From Endomychus coccineus (lineage: Eukaryota; Arthropoda; Insecta; Coleoptera; Endomychidae): DNA of 64,000 nt. The position numbers and the translations under genes are program-made. The notes under the pieces were generated by a model, which saw only the letters and a program-made list of their open reading frames with translations, had not been told where the DNA came from and did no database searches. The stretch lies in NCBI GenBank assembly GCA_958510875.1, contig OY294069.1, positions 6,643,205-6,707,204 of the forward strand. Reading direction: 5' to 3'. This document shows positions 12,194-24,780 of the stretch, one piece after another; the first letter of the stretch is position 1; each line of letters begins with the position of its first letter.

Positions 12194-12281
12194 TAGTTAA
12201 AGATAGTACATCAGTTACATGAGATTTCCGATTGTGGCGCCATCAGTTTTATTTTTCAGGTACAAATTATTTCTCTCTGCA

Positions 12282-15200
12282 ATCATGAAAGTGAGGTTGA
12301 TTCATCAATGATATTGACAATTTACGTGACAGCACAACATAATAACAGATACCTAAGTATAAAAAATAGAGAAGTAAAACTTCTAATAGATTTTCAATGA
12401 CAGATTTTGACGTATTTCTCATATTTAACAGTTTCTAATCATTTGTACGAGTGAGGGAAGTTAATGCCTGTCGCTACCCGCTCTGTAATGCTGAATTTGC
12501 ATGTAATAATGTCGTGATGACACATCATCGATTTCACCAGAAAATTAATTTAAAAAGAAGATACTTTATTTAATCATATAAGCCGACTGCCTGGTAAAAG
12601 AAAAGAGATTCGTGTTGAAAATAATGAATACTGTCGATTCCTAAAAAACTGAAGATGCCAATGACTAAGACGAACAGTTGCATGAGCCTTTTATTTCTGC
12701 AGGATCCCACAGTTCAGAATATATTCGATTAAGTTGTAGAATGGGTGTTATATATATAATATAAATACGTGGGAGATGATATTAACACAATGTCGCTATT
12801 CCGCTTGCTGACTGCGGCAGATAGCAGTTAGCAGATACACATCATATATTCCTATTCTGACTAGACAGACAAAGTCATCAACATATGTTTTTAAACGCAA
12901 GTGGGAGAGTCACCAATGCATCACTTTGTGTTGCGTGGCCTCGACCCCTAAATCAGTGGCGGACTGCACTGCGCTACTCAGCTTTCCATTATCCAAATAT
13001 TGTTGCAATTACTGCAAATTAATTAATTGGTTAGCCGGCAGCTATTTAAACACATTTCGATATTATCTATTATTTAAATAGAGACCGATGGTATCGAGAA
13101 TGGAAATGTTTAGTAATATTTAACTCTGAATAAATTGACTATTTTCAACTTTTCAACATTCCGTGAAGGAAATAGATTATTTGACTGTTTTCGGTAAATG
13201 AATCATATTGGTAATGGATGTCAATATTAGATCGAGGTTAATAGCTTTAGCTTGTTGATCATCCTGTATTCTGATGAAGGACTAAATATGAATATATCTT
13301 TTTATGGAAACTTTAATATTTTTTAAAATGAACGATAAAATTGCGTGTGGGTTCTAACATATCACAAGACCTTCCAAAGTATATTTACGATTGTAGGCAT
13401 TATCTATAAGATATCATATTACAAGCCAAACAAAGAATATCGGATCACAAACTAAAATAAATTACACTGACGAAAAAGGTTCATATTATCTAGAGTAACA
13501 CGCACCCTCTATTTTCATAGGAGATTACGAGAGTAGAGGGCTTCAAACCCTTACATAATCTCGCTCTTATTGCAGTGGAAAATACTGGGGTCATTGCAAG
13601 GTCGAATTCCACAGCTCATTTTCAAAACATGCATGTTTTCAATAAAACAACATAAAAATTGGGGTCAACAGTTAAATGAAGTAAATAATTGAATTATTTG
13701 TTTAAACCAGAATATCATAAAAGAAGCAATTCAGAGGCTAATTGACTTTCCAGCTTAGGTACATAATGTGCTCTTGTTAGTTTGTAAACAATTCTATACT
13801 GGAATTGAAATGTATGGTAAATTAAACATGGCAAGGATCAAGTTTCCAGAAGCAGTTACAAACATAATCAAATAAAGGTTGAGGGTCGTGATATTGAACA
13901 TAGTCGTTGGATTGAGTGAAACTGAGCAAATAACTAAAGTAAATATTATTTTACATTTACTTTTATTTAACTTGCAACATTTCCAGATCTCGTTCGAGGA
14001 ACAGATGATGGACTTAGATGATTGTTTTAGCAACCAAAACATTACATTCTCTATTTTCGAAATATTCAACTTGAATCTAAACATACATAATATGTATCCC
14101 CATACAAAGACAATAACATAAAATAAAGACTAAAGATAAAAAAGGGGTACATAAATTAACTTTTTTAAAGTGTGATAACTTTTACATGGGTCGATCGAGT
14201 CATAATATAGAAATTTGAGGGACATATCAATCTATTAGACTCAACAAAACTGAAATAAAAGTTGTTTTATTCAGGGTGGTAGGTAATGGATTTTCATCAC
14301 GTAATGGCTAATTCTATTCAATTTTTAGATGCCCAATAATAAAAATGAGGTTGAATAATGATGTGAAACATCATAATTTTGGTCTCAGTAGATAAACATT
14401 TTGCATTTCTACTGAAGTAAAGTGTGTAATTTTCTTTTAAATATACTCGAAGTAAGTAATCATAGCAAAACCATCTATGATAAAAGTAAGAATATAAAAT
14501 AATATTCTCTCTTTCGAAAAACAAGAAATGCCCGGCGATATATTTTATCAATTTCTCAAAGCTGCTAACAATCGAACCGAATCATTCGTTCCGTTATCTA
14601 CGCTACTGAAACTACAAACGAATTCATTTAAATGCTTCGTTAATTGAAACTCCACGATATTTCAGACAGTGGACACACAGTACGAGTTTAACGTTCTTTA
14701 GCGATTTTAAACTGTGTTATTGATGAATCAAATAATACTATTATCTATACGGCATTAATGGGCACTTTATCAGTTCGGTGCATTTTGTGATAGTGACACA
14801 TGATTCCCGTCTCGAGGGAAACTGGAAGCATAATACAGTGTTTGTGAACGGTATCCAATAGATTTGAATAATGTGTGGTGGTTATCTATTATGAGGAGAG
14901 AAGCTTAGGTAGGCTTAGAACCGAATAAATTAAATTTGTTGATACATTACATTTGCACTGTAATTTACTATGCAAATAATATTTTTCATAGTTTTTGAAG
15001 AACAAACCAGATTGGACTTTCTAAACGAGGAGATTCAGTTCCATCAATCTCGTTTTTTTTCAACTGAAACTATGCTTGAACCACCACCACGTTAAAATTG
15101 TTTAATAATAAAATGTGAGTGAACTGTCTCAGCATATCAGACAGAGCGCAATTTCAGCTTACGCTTCCACGAAAGTGTACATGTTGATTTTTTGGCCGTC

Positions 15201-15400
15201 TATTAGAAGTATCTGTTGAATGAAAATAATCACTTATCTGAAAATTTGAGTATTTACCTAAAATGAATATGATCTGTTGAATATTGGCATTTTCGGTTGG
15301 ACCGGACGTTAACCCTAACTTTGTTATATTAAATAGAACACCCCATTTTTTGTATTTTACGACACATTCTTTTATCAGAGCTTCTCCAAAGAAAAAAACG
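12282..15400. other. 3.1 kb without recognisable genes
   Basis: AT-rich DNA with only short chance ORFs on both strands (for example near 13.8-14.1 and 14.3-14.55 kb), none with domain features or splice context. I see no RNA gene. It lies upstream of the last identified mib1 exon, so it may be intronic. Confidence 0.5.
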
Positions 15401-16604
15401 TGTGGCAGTCGGGGACTGCCGCGGTGAAGCTATTGCATAGCATTTTTTCTCAACTTATGCAATTATAATTATTTATTTATTTTCAATTTATGCAGTATTT
15501 TTTTTTTCTTTGATATTAATTCAAGTTTTTTTCTTTGATATTAATTCAAGTTACACTTTTTGAGCGTGGTGACCGATAAGAAAACAAATTTTTTTCTTTT
15601 ATTGAATAAATGAGAAGTTAATATCGTTTAAAATATTTTTATTATCTTACAATACATGTAGGTTATTTAGGAATTTGTTATCATTCAAACTATAGGTTTA
15701 TGGTAACTGAAATAAGAGACATAAGTTTGAGACTTGATATCCTCTAAATATCTGGAAAATACTGCGTCAATGGTGGTCCCATATTTTGTTGTGGGTTCTT
15801 GTGGATCATTATTCATTTTCAAATTCAATTTTTCCGAAAGAAAAGTTGTCAACCGCTCTGATTTTTTATCAGCGAAGTTGATGTTGAAATCGTCAGCCAA
15901 GATAAGTGGAAATTTATTACCATTTGTACCAAGTATTTTCGACCCTTCTTCAGTGTACTCCAGTAAAGTGCGATGAATAAAATGCTCTACCTCGTCCAAT
16001 TTTGGATTCGGAGAAATGTAAATTGCTACCATGACTATGTGTAGGCCATTTCTAAGTTTGCATAAGCACGCACAAATATCTCCAACAAATGAGCGCCTAA
16101 CATTAACATCGCTAACGTGTGCAATATTTATTTCAATATTCGGAGTCATAATATTAGTTACATTATTATTATTTTGGTAAATAGCTACCCCACCTTTTGG
16201 AACAGTATCTCGTTTGAATTGAACAATACAATTGAAATTAGGTATTTCAATCGGATTATCATGCGCCATGCAAGATTCGGTAAGAAGTAACACATTTGTT
16301 TGTCTCGTAACTGAATCTTGTAAATCGTATTTGTGACTATTTAGACTTTGGCAATTGAAAGTCATAATTGAAATGCCATTTCTATTACTAAGGAAATCTA
16401 AGACACTTTGAGCTGTCGTCTGAACACTATTTAAAGGCAGTCTTTTGAATTCTTGCAACAAAGATGTAGTCGATGCAGCTTGCCTTCGATTATTATAAAA
16501 CTTGAATGTAGAATTATCGTTTTTTGTCGTGATATACAATTTTTCAATATTAGTCACCCGAGAGAGCGCAACATAAACGAGTTCCTGTTATTTTTCGTTA
16601 CGGA
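15400..16604 (-). mobile_element. Helentron (Helitron-2 type) 3' fragment
   Basis: Rolling-circle transposon remnant: the very end of a PIF1-type helicase, an endonuclease domain, 265 bp of AT-rich trailer and a GC-rich hairpin (GGCAGTC, loop GGG, GACTGCC at 15404-15420). A 3' hairpin is usual for Helentrons, but whether it is the true terminus is inferred. The Rep nuclease and most of the helicase are missing: upstream of 16592 a stop is reached and unrelated repeat DNA begins. A 26-bp tandem duplication (CTTTGATATTAATTCAAG, about 15505-15552) lies in the trailer. Confidence 0.75.
15685..16592 (-). pseudogene. Helentron polyprotein C-terminus: PIF1 helicase motif VI plus exonuclease-endonuclease-phosphatase domain
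   Basis: An open frame of about 300 codons. It begins QELVYVALSRVTNIEKLYIT, the conserved last motif of PIF1/Helitron helicases (VALSR). An APE-like EEP nuclease follows after about 65 residues: SIMTFNCQSLNSHKYDL (first strand and Asn), LLLTES, KGGVAIY, LILADDFNINF (Asp/Asn metal and active site), TTIDAVFS and a terminal SYHKPIV where most EEP proteins have SDHxP. This order, helicase then EEP, is characteristic of Helentrons and separates them from free-standing APE genes of non-LTR elements. The annotated start would be a GTG inside the helicase motif, so the frame is a 5'-truncated remnant. No internal stop is seen in the EEP part, so it is probably young. Confidence 0.8.
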
Positions 16605-17075
16605 ATTTCTTGATTCGGTCGCCGCGCTTAAAGCCCGCGATAAAAGCTATATGCAATATATGCAATATATGCAATATATGCAATAGCTTAATAGAAACAG
16701 GTACTCTCCGGTCTCTGCTACGCGCGTCTAACGTATAAACCCTAACTGACACGTAGCGAGCTCCTAGAGGCATATGTCAAAATGATTTCGTTCGTATCTA
16801 ATTACATAGGACGTCTGGAGTTCATGCAATTATGTTTTTAGATAATTCGAACCTTCTAATTTCGATAGGCCACGTGAAAATCCCGGAGTCTAAAGCGCTA
16901 GAGTGTTATAACATTCGTTTAAAATAGCGAAATTTCTCACTTTTAGAAACTTCAAATTAATTAATTAATTTGACACATGTTAGGTGTTTAGGTCTTACAT
17001 TATTTTTCGTTACGGAATTTCTTGATTCGGTCGCCGCGCTCAAATCCCGCGATAAAACTATATGCAATAGCTTAA
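16590..17075. repeat. Repeat block beside the Helentron: direct duplication, ATATGCAAT microsatellite and inverted partner of 11333-11570
   Basis: TTTTTCGTTACGGAATTTCT followed by TGATTCGGTCGCCGCGCT occurs at 16592 and again near 17004, so the two copies are about 412 bp apart. Between them are four ATATGCAAT units (about 16648-16685) and 16757-16990, the reverse complement of the repeat inside the 951-bp TIR element. No coding content is evident; a short minus-strand frame here is not recognisable. Confidence 0.75.
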
Positions 17076-18930
17076 TAATATTTTCCAAGATATTAATTCT
17101 TTTCAAATTTTTTAACAGAAAACTTAGGTATCTTAAAAGTTAAATATCTCAATAAAAATTACAGTTTCACAGCAAAGATTATGATGGTAAAATTAGATAC
17201 AACCAGAAATGTCATCATTTTGAAAATATTTTCATTAAATAGATCTATCTTATTTCTCTAGGTTTACAGTCAAATTTCCAGGTCAGTAGTTATCCTCGTT
17301 CAACAGATGCTTATAATAGGTCAGCTCGTATACTACAGAATCAAGATTCAATTTTGATTAAATACTTGCCGAACATCGATCCCTCCATCGCGACCTTGTG
17401 GTCTATTGTGGCTAATTTCTGATTATAGTTCACCCATTAAGTTCAGAATTTTTAAATTGACGATGATTCTGATGGTTGAGTTTTTGTTCTCAGACCTATT
17501 AGATGTGTGCCTTGCCGAATATCTCAGATCTGCATTCACATAGAACGTGTTACCTCTTGTTTTTGATTGAAGTTATTTATAGTGGCGACAACCCCGTTTA
17601 TCCGTTTTTTAATTGCTTCCGCCATGTTTTGGTAAATAATGCAACTCATTTGTCTTTTGAACATAGACAGTCTTTTACCTTATGGAGTTATGTGTGTTGA
17701 CTGTTTTGACAAAATGTAAATAAATAAGACCTTAAAATCAATATTCCTCCACTTATTAATTAAAATGTATCACCCTATATAACTTTTCTCGAAGAAGAAC
17801 ATATAAATCGCATAAATATAAGTAGAAATGTGTTTCCGGAGATAAATACTGTGCGTGGCAAAGTTACTCTTCGAAAATCATTTGATTTGGTTACTGATTT
17901 TATATAACTGTTTCACATTATATACTCTTCAGGCCTTAGCCCAGATATTCTGCAAATACGATAAAATAATGCACAAATTGAATATATTATTGATTAAGAA
18001 ATAGTCAATAACAGAATAAATGAACATATTTGGTTCGTAGCATATGATAAACGATATGTATGTCTCCAGTCCTGTCTACTGTATATTTGAAGCATAGCAT
18101 ACGCACAATTATGTGAGCATGGATATCTGGATAATTTCTAAGGTATGGACTCGAATTCTGATGTACTCGATTTACATCATCGACCGCATAGCGATAATGT
18201 GGAGTCATTCAGCTATTTCTATTATTAGAACTGTACCAAGTGTTTGTATAAACTATTTTAAATAATAAACTAAATTATTCAGAGGCGTCCACCAGTTCAA
18301 TGTCTATTTAATTTAACGAGTTCGCATTATAATAACACTTTACCCGCAAGAAAACAGTATTGGACGTTCATATTAGCGACGTCAGGTTGAATGTTTTCAT
18401 CTACGAAATCGAATTTCCAATCGCATATATATCTGTAGGTGATGGAGAGAATAAAATTATCTCGGCACTATTGCCAAATATATGAACTATAATTGTCATT
18501 CATATCATACAAGTACCAAAGTTGATTATAAAATTGGCATGTCGTTGTCCACCACCAACAATTTCCAGGTGATGTTTTGTTCAGTTGAAGGTGAATTAGG
18601 ATTTATTAACTATAAATATTGTTGCTTCATTTATTCCGCACTAGAATGATCGATTGTTTCAATCGAATTGTGCCCATTGTCGATTGACGTAGATATTATT
18701 TTATCAAATCATCACGTCAATATTTTGTAGTAAGCAACCTTTTGTGAATATATATTGGGAGTTAATGACCTTATGAACATAGTGGACAACGCAATACCAA
18801 ATAACATCAAACACATCTCAATATCAGAATAGTATTTCTTTAACCTAATTAGTACTTAGATAGATAGTGAATACTGAAACATGAATAATTGGTTTAAAAT
18901 AATAGAATTAGGAGGAACTCCAAATTGGTT
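17076..18930. other. 1.9 kb without recognisable genes
   Basis: AT-rich sequence with only short chance ORFs (about 17.50-17.70 plus, 18.00-18.21 minus). No domains, RNA genes or transposon landmarks were recognised. Confidence 0.5.
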
Positions 18931-18937
18931 TCCTGAT

Positions 18938-20310
18938 CATCATCATCATCACTTGAGAGGAGGCCACTTAGTTGGGCCCTTTGTGCGTGGGCAGAAGCCT
19001 ATTCTATTCTAGCAAGTTTATGGCCCGCCAAAAGCCCAGAACATTGCCAGTGCTGATGGCTTCCATAAGTTCTTGTGAGAGCAGTTTTGACTCTTCGAAG
19101 TGTCGGTGCCTGAGGGATGCTAATGCTGGGCATTTCAACAGGATGTGAGAGGCACTTTCATCCGCCTCTCTGCATTTTCTACATATAGGATCAATCGCCA
19201 TGCCCATAGTATGAAGGTGTTTGTTAAGACGACAGTGACCGGTTAGGTCATCTCTCTGATGTCCCTTCTGTTCAGAGAAAGGAGTTTCTTTGAGAGCCTA
19301 AGCACAGGCTCTTTGATGAAGAACTTGGTTTGCATCATGCGTGGTGATTCTCGGCACAGTTCAGACCACTCTCTATTCAGTTGGCCCAGAAGGGCGAGAG
19401 CCCCCACGCAATTTGATAAAGCGACCATTGATTCCGGCCATTTCGTTTCCTACAACTCCACTGTGTCCGGGGACCCAGATGAGTTGAACTTTATTTCTCA
19501 GCCAGTGTATCCTTGCATTCTGTGACAAGCCTTGATGTGACTCTGGGTGATTTGAAAGCTCCCAGAGCTGACCGGCTGTCTGTGCAAATATTTATGCGTC
19601 TATTTACATAGTTTCTTCGCAGGTTTTCCATGGCACAAGTCAATATTGCGTAGATCTCCGCCTGAAAAACCGTGCAGTAAGCGCCTAGTCACTGAGATAG
19701 TGATCTTTGACCTTTTTAGGTTCACTCACGTCACAGAAGCTTGACCTACCTTGGACCCATCTGTGAACCATACGAGCCCGCCTGGTGGTAATAAGGTGAG
19801 AGTTTCGTTACACCAATCTCCTCTATCCGGGATGAGGATTTTGGGAGAAGTGAGAAATATAGCTGGGATCATCCTATCTTGCTTCATTTCTAGCTTTGTC
19901 AGGATTTACCCTGAGAACCCTCGTGCGGCACTAGCCGTCCACTATGCTGAGCAGCGTGTTTTGCAGCTCGCACAGCGTCCCCAAGTGCCGCCTGAGGTGA
20001 CACCAGAAGTCATCGACATAAAACCCAGTCTCTTCCAGTTCCTCCAAGAGTCATCGACTACAAGGCACCACAGAAGCGGAGATAGGACATCTCCCTGTGG
20101 GCAGCCTTTTGTAGCGGTGATTTGTACGAGGCATCCGTTATGTTGCGCCTTTACCGCACGCGTAGATAGCATGGCTTCAATCCGCCGAATCAATGTTGGA
20201 CTGACTCCATGCTTCTCAGCGGCTGAGCAAATAGACTCGACGGACGTGTTATCAAATGCTCCTTCGATGTCCATAAATACCCCCAGGGCGTGTACCTCAC
20301 GGGCCATAGC
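18938..20310 (-). mobile_element. R1/I-group non-LTR retrotransposon remnant (RT, RNase H region, zinc knuckle end)
   Basis: Minus-strand RT pieces: ALGVFMDIEGAFDNTS (RT motif with catalytic Asp), TKGCPQGDVLSPLLWCLVVD (the SPLLW form typical of R1, I and LOA types), a degraded YADD region, then a remote RNase H section and a C-terminal cysteine motif CRKCREADESASHILLKCPA. Several frameshifts separate the blocks. The 3' end carries a CATCATCATCATCAC tail (about 18938-18952). The element is several kb shorter than a full one and lacks ORF1 and the endonuclease. GC content is visibly higher than in its surroundings. Confidence 0.8.
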
Positions 20311-20639
20311 ACCATCTATTTGTTTTCTAATAGAATATAATGAGTTTTTATAAATGATATTAATCCAAATGAGTCCTTACGAATATCCTTCAAACGACTG
20401 GGAAACATTGGGCTATAATTATTAAAATGAAATTTGCAACATTCCTTCAAAATTGGTACATTTAAGCAAGTTGATTAGGAAATATACCACTTGATAAACA
20501 TTCATTAATAATAATCATTGACAAAGATTCTGCTATAAATTATGCAATATTTTTATTATAAATATTGGAATTTCATCCAAGCATGTGGAAGATTCAGATC
20601 CAAATGAATTTATTATTGTAAAAATGTCTTCAGCATAAA

Positions 20640-21070
20640 AAAATAAGCGAGCTATTAAAGGCTATTTGTGATGGTGTTTCCATTAGTCAAAATAGTAAAC
20701 TTTTTATTAACCGTTTCGGCTGCTATAGTGGAAATAACAAGAAGATTGGTAGACCTCGTATTTTTCAGTGGAAATGAAGATGTATTGACGGATGCTCTAC
20801 ATATCACATGGCTGATTTGGTCCCAGGTAGCTTCATGCTTTAAAAGTTCAGTTTATTGCAAACGTGACAAAAAAGGTAGTGAAACATCAGCTGACGATGC
20901 ATTTCTTAACGAAATCATCTCACGTAATGAGGAGCACTTTCACGTCAACGACTATGTCAAGAAACAGAATCTTCGGATTTGGAGGGCAGAAAATCCAATA
21001 TGGATGTCATGCGTGTAACCCGAAGAAGTGACAGTTTGGTATGTTCTATTGCCAGGAGAGATAGTGGAGT
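20640..21070 (+). mobile_element. Tc1/mariner-superfamily transposase fragment (DUF4817-like)
   Basis: A plus-strand reading contains ADDAFLNEIISRNEEHFHVN and YVKKQNLRIWRAENP, then after a break VTVWY. This resembles the central DDE region (usually SDEAHFHLNGYV.KQN.R.W) of insect transposases of this type. The presumed catalytic Asp of SDEAHF reads as Asn, and the ends are out of frame, so it is dead. No terminal repeats were identified. Confidence 0.55.
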
Positions 21071-23929
21071 CCTAAAATAATGAAGATTCTCCGTAAATTT
21101 TATTGATTTTTTTTGGCATAGAGAAAACTAGTCTCAGCAGGTGATGAAGATGGTTGAATACGATGCCAAACTGCTAATTCAGATACCACATTCACAAAAT
21201 AAATATTAACCAGGTGATGCAAACAAAAAGACGAAACCACAATGCACATCTTGTGCAGTTGAGAAAATCAATGATGCTTCCAAGACGCAGGATAATAAGG
21301 GGTACACATTTCGACCTAGTCTTAAAGGAGGAACCACACCGGTTCCCTCAATCATCACTACAAAATAATAAATATTTTACATTAATGTAAACGTTTCTAT
21401 AAATATGGCTGACTGGAGGAAATGATATGTCATTCACTCTATATAAGCAGACATTATCGCGGTCGTATTAAAGATGGTACAGTGCAGATACCTACAGGAT
21501 GATAACGACTGTCCAATAACAATTCGGTTTTTTTCCTATTAAACCCTATCATTCTTATGTGGCGTGGCAATATCCTGGCTCACACTCACTTAGTGTCTCG
21601 CACACTTACACACAGAGATATACACGTATGTGTAGAGAAACCTAAATGTGTCAAGTTTATCCTAGAATCTCTAATTTAAAGCTTTTGTGTTCTGCCCGAG
21701 TTGATTCACAATTAAGATAAGAATGATCGTGCGAAATACTCTGACTAAATTTATGGCGGTTACGTATAATTCACTGATGAATAAAGCATCCTACAATTCC
21801 GCCGAGTTAACTGTCTCACTATTATTAACTTAATCTTATCCAGGGCTGGCTCCAGGATCTGTGCAGCCTATGCCCCCACAAGGGTGGATATTTATTTAAG
21901 AACATTGCTTAATTTAATCCTAGAGCTTCATAATTTGCTCTTATTTTAACATAAGGATAGTTAAGTTTTACTTCATAAATTGTAATAAAATTTGTATCAT
22001 GGTTGAAACGACGCAATTTTGACACCCCTAGCAACGTAAATTTTGACTCCCTCCCTTCCCTTGATGAGATTTGGTGAGATGTGGTGGGACCTCCCTTTCT
22101 CTCACGTGAAATTCACCTTATAATTTTTAAATTTAGTAAAATTTATTTGATATGTTCATGTATTTTGCTCCATAACACTAAATACCTAAGCGTTAATACC
22201 GATGTCTTCTATGTACTACATTAAGAGAAAAATGATACTACGTTTGAGGTGCACTGTACGAATTTATTTAAGTCAAAGTAAAAACTATGCTGCTACACCA
22301 GCTTCCCCAATTCTCCATGGGCATTCATGTGCTTCCTCTATTGTGTTGAAAGGACACATGATGTGCATGTCTTGTAGGGCAATAGGAAGACAGTCATTAT
22401 ATATTATATGATTACTTAGAGCATTCTTATCGGTGAACTTCAACTTTGCCTCCCACAAACGATTAATTTCTTTTTGACACGTTTCTTTCACCTTGTCGTT
22501 ATTGTAAAAGTTAATAGAAATTCATGTTGAACACAATATAAAAACATAGGCTTTTACGCGTTTTAGGTATCACTATTGAATGACACGCAGTGTGAATTCC
22601 ATCCGGCGCGGCAGGCGACTCCCTGAATGAAATCTGACACTTGTGCGGCAGTTGTTTCAAATCGGGGAATCCCGGACATAGACAATATTTAATATTGTAT
22701 ATGCCCGGTATTGATCATTTGTGAAACAAAATGTAATCTGTTGAAATAATGTATATTCTCTGAATTGAAATAGTAGACGTGAGATTTTCATTGACCCTTC
22801 AAATGAGATTGACGCCCCATAAGACGTTTGTACTATATACGGAATTTGAATTTGGTAGCATAGTGTAGGTTCGAAACTGCCAAACAATTCGGTTACTACG
22901 GGTGAGAGGAGATCTATGGATAACAGTTAATTCTTGACCAATGTCGAATTAACTGGACTGAAAATGGTGAAGAAAGTCCCACACTTATATTGATTGTAAA
23001 GTTTATGTTTGTTAACAAATAATCTTCAACTCACTGTATCATCTTCAAAGCTTATAAATATCTAGTATATTTTTAGCATTTAATATGTGTAAATTCACAA
23101 TAATCTCCTTATTCCTTGTTTACTTCTATATTGAGAGAATTAAATAACAAGTTTAATGGAAACATGAACGCGTTATTAGACTTTATATAAAATTACAACC
23201 AATGTTTAATAATTTTACAGAACGTAATAGGTATATAAGCTTGTTTTATTTCTCGTTTCAGGGTGTAATTAGGTACATTGCGAAAATAGATTGTTTCTAC
23301 AGACGATAATATTTCCGATGTAAATATAAATCGTGTATAGTATTATAAAGGAACGACCTTTTAATACCGTTGCGAATTACAACATGGAAGCAGTCACACG
23401 CGGCCGTAGTAAGGGCGTTACGTCACATCCGTCTTTTTATATTTGACTTGTGTGTAGTTTTATTATTCTGGTTTATGTCTTCGATGCTCTCTGCTCCCCG
23501 TTGGAATTTCATAAGCGCTCCTGCTGCGTTTTCCCTATCGATATTATTGCTAAACGAAATACAACCTCGCAATGTTATCCAGTTGATACTTTTAATAGAT
23601 TTTATTTTTAGAAAACGCATACCGGATAATGTGTATGTATTAATATTACAACAGTCCCTAATTTGTGCCGATCGATTCAAGCGGTAACTTCATTCTGTGA
23701 TCATTTCGATTATACTGCGCCAAGTTACATAATTCTGTTAATTCGAATAACCATCCGCGATGTGATAAATTCTCGATTTATATGAATGGAGGAGGCAGAC
23801 ATTTCACTGGCGAGACGAATCGGACGTCCAGATGTTTTAGTTTTATGGAGCATTGTTTTCGATAACCTAACAATCCACAAGATAAGAACATATAATCACA
23901 ATACGATAATGAAAAGAACAAATTGAATA
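21071..23929. other. 2.9 kb without recognisable genes
   Basis: Only short ORFs. The pair at 22202-22411 (plus) and 22285-22491 (minus) overlap; the minus one contains CQKEINRLWEAKLKFTDKNA and HECPWRIGEAG, which I do not recognise. The ORFs at 23.37-23.69 kb on both strands mirror each other and lack domains. Confidence 0.45.
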
Positions 23930-24775
23930 CACTAATTAAAACGACAAAGAAAAATTATTATCAAAACAAAATTAAAAACAACAAGAGTCATCAGCAAATT
24001 TATAAAAGTATATGAATAATATCTTCCAATAAAAACAATCAAAATTATCACAAATGATCGAATTATTATCGAAAGCTCATCTGCAAGTGCAGAAACTTTC
24101 AATAACTTTTTTATAATTGTTGAGGAAAATTTTGCAAATAAAATACCTAGCAAGAAAAGTACCAATATTCCTCAACTATCCACTCAATTCCCAATCTCCT
24201 ACAGCGTACAGAAGAAACGGAAATAAAATCGGTAATAAATAGACTAAGAAATAAAAAAATCACAGTAAAATTTCATTCACATATGAGATGGGATGCACAA
24301 GTAAGTAATATAATAAGGAAACTTGAGCATAATAGGACGGGGAGGTTTGTCTGTTAATGCCTCAAAAAACTTAGAAACCCTACAAATCTGTTTCTTGAAA
24401 CCATTCTTGTCAAAAAAATTACTTATCATTCAGTAGCATTATTTGCTGAAGCTAAAATTCTAGATCTTCGAAAACTGTACTTTATACATCATATCTAGAC
24501 AAAAATAGAAATGAAATAAATGAGTTATATAGATCGCAATTACAATAAAAGACATAAGACAAATGCCACAGAAAAGCATCTCCGTAAAAAATCAATAGGG
24601 CAGATAAAACATACCTACTATGATAAATTGCCACCCCAAGTCCGCGAGAACCATGAAACTATTTAAAGGCAATATAACTACATGGTAAATAGCACTTTCA
24701 AATTTGAATTCAATCTTGAAAAATTGAGAGTCTGAAAATGAAATGTTCAATATAGTTGGAAGAAGAAAAACAGAA
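23930..24775 (+). mobile_element. Non-LTR retrotransposon remnant with internal deletion
   Basis: Readable pieces follow the order of a Jockey-group polyprotein: the linker NKIKNNKSHQQIYKSI, ASAETFNNFF with NFANKIPSKKSTNIPQ, then TEIKSVINRLRNKK (start of RT), an abrupt jump to HSHMRWDAQVSNIIRKLEHN (normally far downstream), and C-terminal AKILDLRKLYFIHHI and YYDKLPPQVRENHE. The catalytic RT core is deleted. It ends just before the palindromic repeat at 24781. Confidence 0.65.
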
Positions 24776-24780
24776 AGTGC

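Larger units (their letters stand above)
10930..12281. mobile_element. Internally deleted mariner element, split by a later insertion
   Basis: The left end CGAGGCAAGGTGAAAAA follows a TA at 10928-10929 and matches the ends of the mariner copies at 34964 and 36558. The body matches the 34964 copy, including the piece encoding the transposase N-terminus (GACGCGAAATTCA, CCACGCAAA). The copy is interrupted at 11241-11242 by a 951-bp element and resumes at 12194 with TAGTTAAAGATAG. The right terminal repeat (TTTTTCAGG, about 12255) is badly eroded, so the right limit is approximate. Confidence 0.75.

Noticed and set aside
16588..16686. Short ORFs around the ATATGCAAT microsatellite
   Set aside because: Repeat-derived frames (QYMQYMQYM-type) with no coding signal.
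19259..20353. Plus-strand ORFs of 88 and 200 codons
   Set aside because: They are antisense to the R1/I-type RT remnant; the minus strand has the RT motifs.
22202..22491. Overlapping ORFs on both strands as a gene
   Set aside because: Unknown sequences, no splice or domain support, and the two strands mirror each other; left as unexplained.
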